NCBI RefSeq assembly: GCF_900005765.1
Contig: NC_041686.1
Coordinates: 124,001 to 188,000 of the forward strand
Direction: 5' to 3'
From: Plasmodium relictum
Lineage: Eukaryota > Apicomplexa > Aconoidasida > Haemosporida > Plasmodiidae
DNA length: 64,000 bases
The notes beneath the pieces were generated by a model. It was not told the DNA's origin. It did no database searches and saw nothing but the letters and a program-made list of their open reading frames with translations. Position numbers and translations under genes: made by a program. Each line of letters opens with the position of its first letter. Within the stretch, counting starts at the first letter, position 1. Of the stretch, positions 59,100 through 64,000 are shown in pieces.

Positions 59100-60425
59100 A
59101 AAAAAGAAAAAAGAAAAAAATAAAATAAAATAAAATAATAAAATGGAAATGAGTTCACTTCTGTTGCATGCTCCTAACTTTAATACTACCAATTATTTAT
59201 ATACACATATATTACTATAAATATATATTTATCATTTATTTACAGATGTGTTACTTTTTAAACTATTTATTTTATGTATTATTTTATTTTTTCATATACG
59301 AATATTTAATTTATAAAATATAGGTTTTAAAATAATAAATAGAAAAAAATTAATAATAATCTCTTTACTTATATTTTATAAAAATATATATAAGAAAAAA
59401 AAAATTAATAACTTTATTTTTTATGCATATAATATCTAAATTAAATAAAATGATTATTCTACAAAAATAAAATATACACATAAAATAGCATTTAAATTTG
59501 GTTTTTTATTAAAAGAGAAAGATAGTATTGTAGTTTATTGAAGCCCTTAAGGAGAAAAAACTTTCGTACATATGTTTATATAACTAAAACCAGATAATTC
59601 ACTGAAAAATTTTAAATGTAATTCTTTTTGTCGTAAACTTTTAATATTTAATTGATAGCTAAAAAAAAATGAAGTAAAATAAAATAAACTAAATTTGAAA
59701 GAGCCATGGTGAAAAATTCATTTATAAAATAATATATAATTTTTTTTCATTTTTTTTAAAAAAATGAATACAAAAAGCAAATTTGAGAAAGTTTATTTTT
59801 TTTTTTTTAAATAGATACTTTTAAAAAAGAAATTTGTTCAAATATAATAATTATCAAAATAAGCATATGTTTATTTCCATTTGCTTTTAATTATTTTTAC
59901 AAAATTTTATAGAAAAAAAAAACTAGGAAAAAAAGATTAAAAATTATTTAATTTATTTTTTTTCTTTTTAAAATAAGTATCAAACATGCGCTTCACACTT
60001 TTTTTTTAAAATTATTTATTTATAGTAGTTAAATACATAAAACATAATTTTTATTGAATTAAATAATATTCATTATAAAGGTATCTAAGCTTTAAAAAAA
60101 AAAAATTTAAGTATGTTAAATTATTTCTTTTTCTAATTCATCATTTAATATTCTATCTCTTTTTTTACATTTTTTTGTTTAGCCTTACATATAAACAAAA
60201 CACATGAATATATTTGCTGTACATAAAGCTTGAGATGAATAATTTTTAGTTGTATATAAAATATATATATATTATATCAATTCATTTTAATTTTTAAGGA
60301 AAATATAAAAATTAAAGATTAAATGAAAATCTTTCTTTTACAATTAATAAAAATTTTTTTTTTCTTTAAATTTTTCTTAAAGTAAATATAAGGATATTAA
60401 TAAATGTACCAAAAAAAAAGATAAA
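59100..60425. other. intergenic
   Basis: 1.3 kb between two plus-strand genes. T/A-rich; a small GC-richer spot near 59540 (GAAGCCCTTAAGG) has no recognised function. Confidence 0.5.
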
Positions 60426-61049
60426 ATGAATTTTGTGAAAACTCATATATATGAGCAGGTATATACTGATGAAGGGATACAAGAACTAGAAAAAGATGCT
60501 AGAAGTAAAAAGGAATTAGTTGAAAATAAAATATTAATGGGATTGCCAGAATTTAAGAGAGATAATCAATTTTTAAGTTTATCTGAGCAATTAGAACTGA
60601 AAAAAAATAATGTGACATTAGACGGCGACGATAATAATAAAAATCTATACGGTCTCCCTAGTTTAGAGGAAGAAGATTTAGAATATTACGAAAGTTATGC
60701 AAAAAATGATAATTATAGTACTGAAAAATTAAAAGCGAGAGAAGAAGAAGTAGTGAATGAATTTAATGAAGCAATTAAGGGTTATGTAAAAAAAAAAAGA
60801 GAAAAAGAAACAAATATAGATATTTCAAAAGAAAATATTAATCTAAGTGAAATTAAAAAGAGTATAAATAAAAAAAAAACAATTGAATTAAAGCCAACTG
60901 TAAAAGCAATAATTAAAACAAAAAAAAGCAAAAACACTATTAAGAATGAAAGTAAAAAAAAAAATTCGAAAGAATTATGTGAAAATAAAAAAAATGAAAT
61001 AGAAAGAAATTCATTGTTACTTGATTATTCAGATAAGTCCGAAAATTAA
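60426..61049 (+). CDS. FAM192A/NIP30/Fyv6-like protein
   Basis: Single exon, 207 aa. The N-terminal half has a conserved-looking core: FVKTHIYEQVYTDEGIQEL, then LYGLPSLEEEDLEYYESY and EVVNEFNEAIKGYVKKKRE. The order 'FV..., ...GL.E.E..F.., ...EE...EFR..V..RKK' matches the N-terminal domain of FAM192A/PSME3IP1 and yeast Fyv6, a nuclear factor linked to PA28-gamma proteasome regulation in animals and to the spliceosome in yeast. The second half is Lys-rich, with nuclear-localisation-like stretches. Splicing is the more likely role, since parasites with few proteasome regulators retain splicing factors; this is inference. Assignment moderate. Confidence 0.78.
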   Translation: MNFVKTHIYEQVYTDEGIQELEKDARSKKELVENKILMGLPEFKRDNQFLSLSEQLELKKNNVTLDGDDNNKNLYGLPSLEEEDLEYYESYAKNDNYSTEKLKAREEEVVNEFNEAIKGYVKKKREKETNIDISKENINLSEIKKSINKKKTIELKPTVKAIIKTKKSKNTIKNESKKKNSKELCENKKNEIERNSLLLDYSDKSEN

Positions 61050-61929
61050 TATATATTTTTGTTATTTTTTGTCTTTTTTTATGTTTTTTTCTTTTTTTTT
61101 TTAAATGTATATATAATTATCTTATACTTTAATGCATTTAAAAAATTTAGATATAATTATAAATTTTTTTATTATTTTTAATTACAAAATAAAAATAAAA
61201 TTTTTTTTTTAAAGTATATTATCAAAATAAGAAACTCCCAATGGAGATTTCTTTTCTGTTTTAGAATCATACGTATTTGTTATTTTGTTTATTATTCTAC
61301 ATAATATTTTTTTTTTTTATTTGACTTTTTAAAAGAATTTCAAAAATTATTTTTTTATTTATTTATAATTTTTTTTTATAATTATCAAAGTAATACATAA
61401 TCATAAAAATTTATGTTTTAATTATATGCCTTCTAAATTTAGCCTTTTTCAAAAAATATCTTCTAAGTTTTTTAATATAATATTTGATTATTAATGTAAA
61501 TCTGCTTATTTTCTTTATAGAAAATATTATAGTTAACATTATTTTTATTTAGTAAACTGCTTTTACATTTATATATGCAAAACATTTGGGTTTTTATTAA
61601 TGTATAATTTTTAAATAGTTAATATAAAAATTACTTAGAGAAAATTTTTTAATATGAAAAAATTTTATATGTAGCGGATAATTGAAATATTTTAATTATA
61701 TTAAAAAAAAATACTTGAAAAGCTGATATAAAAATATATATACATACATTAAACTAATTTTTTATTTATGATTTTATTTAATAAACTCTTACTATTTATT
61801 GAAGTTTTTTTTGTGTATTTATATTTTTAAATGAATTTTTTTTTTTATGTTTTAAAATTATTACATTATAATATAAAGTTTCTTAAATAAAATCATGCAT
61901 TATTGAAAAAATATTAAAATCCTTTTTTT
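61050..61929. other. intergenic
   Basis: About 0.9 kb, T-rich then A-rich. No feature beyond homopolymers. Confidence 0.5.
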
Positions 61930-62280
61930 ATGTATTATTTCTTAAACAAAATGGTTTTAAAAAGTAAAAAAAATAAGAAATATTCTTTAAAATATATAAA
62001 AAAAAATAAAGCAAATAGTTTTGTAGAAAAAGATACAAAAAAAAAAAATGGTATTAAAAGTGAATTTTATGATGAAAATGAATTACCATATTATGACAGC
62101 AATGACGATTTTTTAATTAAAAATAATGGATTGTTTTATGATATTTTGAAATCTGATGATGAATTAAAAAGGCCAGAAAAAGAAAATATAGAATTTTCAA
62201 GCATAAATAAAGAAAAAGAAAAACATTTAGATTTTGTTACAATGTCTATAGCTTTTAATGTGCCTATTGGTATGATTTAA
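61930..62280 (+). CDS. small basic/acidic hypothetical protein (116 or 109 aa)
   Basis: Single exon. The start could be at 61930 or, more likely, at the Met at 61951 (preceded by AAACAAA; giving MVLKSKKNKKYSLKYIKK). Lys-rich N-terminus, acidic middle (EFYDENELPYYDSNDDF), and a conserved-looking end DFVTMSIAFNVPIGMI. No family recognised. The moderate composition and the ordered tail favour a real gene over chance. Confidence 0.55.
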   Translation: MYYFLNKMVLKSKKNKKYSLKYIKKNKANSFVEKDTKKKNGIKSEFYDENELPYYDSNDDFLIKNNGLFYDILKSDDELKRPEKENIEFSSINKEKEKHLDFVTMSIAFNVPIGMI

Positions 62281-63173
62281 TAAAATATATCCCCAATACA
62301 TACATATGTGGGTTTTTGTGAAAATTAGAATATTTTACTAACAAAAAATATATATTTTTAATTTTTTTTAAAGATTTTATATACATATTTGAGAAAAATT
62401 TTACAATTAGATAAGCTAATTCAAAATTTATATTATTTCCTTTTTTTTATTAAAAACTTTTTTTTTTTCTAATCATAAATATGTATAAAATTGTAAAATT
62501 TTTTTTTATTCTTAAATATATATAAAATTATTTTTTTTCTTGTTAATATATTTCTACGTAGTTTTTATTCGGATTATTAATCTTTTATAAAAAAAAAAAA
62601 AGTGAAAAAATTTTTGACTAACCAAAATTTAACATAAAAAATGATATAATATAAATTTAAATGTTTATAATTATGTACTTAAAAATACAAAATTTATTAA
62701 TAAGATAATACATACAATTTTTGTTGCATTTGTTTAATATTGTTTAATAACACTTTTAATTTTAATAACAGCTTTTCATTTATATAGCTACACTATTAAT
62801 GTATATTTTTCTTTTTCATTTTTTTTTTTATAAGTGATAATATTCTTAATTTTTCTATTTTTAATTAAATGAGGATATTAACTTAAAAATGCCAGGTACT
62901 TGCGTTTTTTTATAAATTTTTTTTTTTTTGTAAATCTTTTCTTCAAAAAACAAGCTTATTTCAAAAGAAAAATTAGATTCAATTTATTTTTTATATGATA
63001 CTATGATATAATTTTATTTTTATTATCATAGTATTTCAAAATTTTTTGATACTTCAACTTTTTACAAAAAAAAAAAACAAAAAAAGGAAAGAAAAAAGAA
63101 AAAAATGTATAAATTACAATTATAAAATGAAAGAATAAAGAAATCCATATTTAAATTTAATTGAATATAAGTA

Positions 63174-63216
<43 letters not shown>

Positions 63217-63218
63217 AA
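62281..63218. other. intergenic before the last gene
   Basis: About 0.9 kb. Includes a possible upstream start AAAAATGCCAG|GTACTT at 62889, whose donor phase does not fit the downstream ORF (see findings). A (TA)n run lies at 63184-63207. Confidence 0.4.
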
Positions 63219-63545
63219 ATGTTTATATGTAGAATTAATTTATCTAAAAAAATTAAAGAAAAAATACCATATGGTGTTAAGCAGAGTCAAAACTACAAAG
63301 ATGCTAAAAAACAAGAAAGAATATCACTAGAAGCAGCAAGGAAATTAAAAGAGAGTAGAGGTATGATTTTAGATGGAAAGAAAAGTCTATTTATGTGTTT
63401 ACGTCAAAATACTGATATTAATTGGTATAGAGCTGGTCAAATTTTAAAACATTTAGAAATTCACCAAAGAGCAAAGCCTGAAATAACTCCTAAAATTAGA
63501 GAAAAAATTACAGATATAGCAAATTTTGTAAAAAAGGGAAGATAA
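63219..63545 (+). CDS. small conserved-looking orphan protein (108 aa; 5' end uncertain)
   Basis: ORF MFICRINLSKKIKEKIPYG onward, ordered throughout: KQSQNYKDAKKQERISLEAARKL, KSLFMCLRQNTDINWYRAGQIL, KHLEIHQRAKPEITPKIREKI and KKGR at the end. Codon composition is clearly coding. An in-frame stop at 63162 limits the ORF upstream. The first five codons sit on (TA)n, and TATATGTAG|A at 63231 could be a splice acceptor, so the true start may be on an upstream exon. I do not recognise a family; a helical nucleic-acid-binding protein is possible from the charge pattern but unproven. Confidence 0.65.
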   Translation: MFICRINLSKKIKEKIPYGVKQSQNYKDAKKQERISLEAARKLKESRGMILDGKKSLFMCLRQNTDINWYRAGQILKHLEIHQRAKPEITPKIREKITDIANFVKKGR

Positions 63546-64000
63546 TTTTGTTTACTATTTAGTTTTTAACAATAAATTTTTTAAAAAAGAAATTTTCTTA
63601 TTTTTATATTCCTAAAATTTTAAAGCATTATTTTATTCTATAAAATTATTAAAAATTTTGTACATTAAATATTTCACTTGTATATATTTAATGCTAATTT
63701 TTTTTTAGAGTTTTTCACAATTGTTTCTTATTAAAAAAAAAAAGTAATTTAAATTAAAAAAAAAATTATTGCATATAATTTTTTATTTAAAAAAAATTAT
63801 TATATAAATATATTATTCTATAATTCTAAAATAAATTTCATTTTTTTTTTTTTGTTAGTTACTAATTTAATAAAAATAATGTATAAATATTTAATTATGT
63901 TAAAAATTATATAAAAAATTTATAAAAAAAACTACAATTTTATATTAGACAAAAAAAAAAAAAAAAGAAAAAAAAAATTATATATATAAGCGCATCTCAT
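63546..64000. other. 3' flank, AT-rich
   Basis: 455 bp to the window end. Homopolymers and AT repeats only; nothing supportable. Confidence 0.5.

Noticed and set aside
59530-59580. GC-richer spot as a possible snRNA or tRNA
   Set aside because: No cloverleaf, no U6-like or box C/D sequence could be recognised, and the patch is only about 25 bp.

Overview
The window is nuclear chromosomal DNA of a malaria parasite (genus Plasmodium). The base composition is extremely AT-rich, with long A/T homopolymers and (TA)n runs between genes. Introns are short, T-rich GT..AG introns. Proteins carry Asn/Lys/Glu low-complexity inserts, and several products are typical of apicomplexans (Alba3, GBP2-like, RAP domain). 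Composition and protein divergence suggest a very AT-rich lineage such as the avian parasites (P. gallinaceum/P. relictum type). That is inference; the genus is much more certain than the species. From memory, Alba3 and GBP2 lie a few genes apart on P. falciparum chromosome 10, so the block is probably syntenic with it.

Layout. 2.2-14 kb, minus strand: UPF1 (RNA helicase of nonsense-mediated decay), a JJJ1/DNAJC21-type co-chaperone, and a two-exon M3 metallopeptidase. 16.7-21.3 kb, plus strand: a four-TM membrane protein and a 617-aa secretory/apicoplast-type orphan. 21.7-35.6 kb, minus strand: a coiled-coil protein, a small NOT-box (NOT3/5-type) protein, Alba3, a small secreted six-exon protein and a RAP-domain protein. 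36-38 kb: a plus-strand gene of uncertain fold converging on a TXNDC9/phosducin-like gene. 38.9-49.5 kb, plus strand: a p27-type zinc-ribbon protein, GBP2 (two RRMs), a nine-exon PPPDE/DeSI peptidase and a TMEM147 homologue. 49.7-54.1 kb, minus strand: roadblock dynein light chain and an ARHGAP1-like protein. 57-63.5 kb, plus strand: a RING-H2 protein with Cdc48-N-like modules, a FAM192A/Fyv6-like protein and two small orphans.

Nine genes were assembled by reading splice sites and checking phase by hand; several are visible only after splicing (NOT-box protein, Alba3, PPPDE peptidase, TMEM147, roadblock, the six-exon secreted protein). All junctions reported keep frame. The genes are monocistronic and do not form an operon. 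A theme is RNA control: UPF1, NOT-box, Alba3, GBP2 and RAP proteins all act after transcription or on nucleic acid.

Most notable: an apparent 2-nucleotide exon in the PPPDE gene; a RING-H2 protein with two diverged Cdc48-N-like modules; an ARHGAP1-like protein without the arginine finger; a NOT-box protein reduced to little more than the NOT box; and a 100-base uninterrupted polypurine tract just upstream of GBP2. No tRNA, rRNA, CRISPR or mobile element was recognised.
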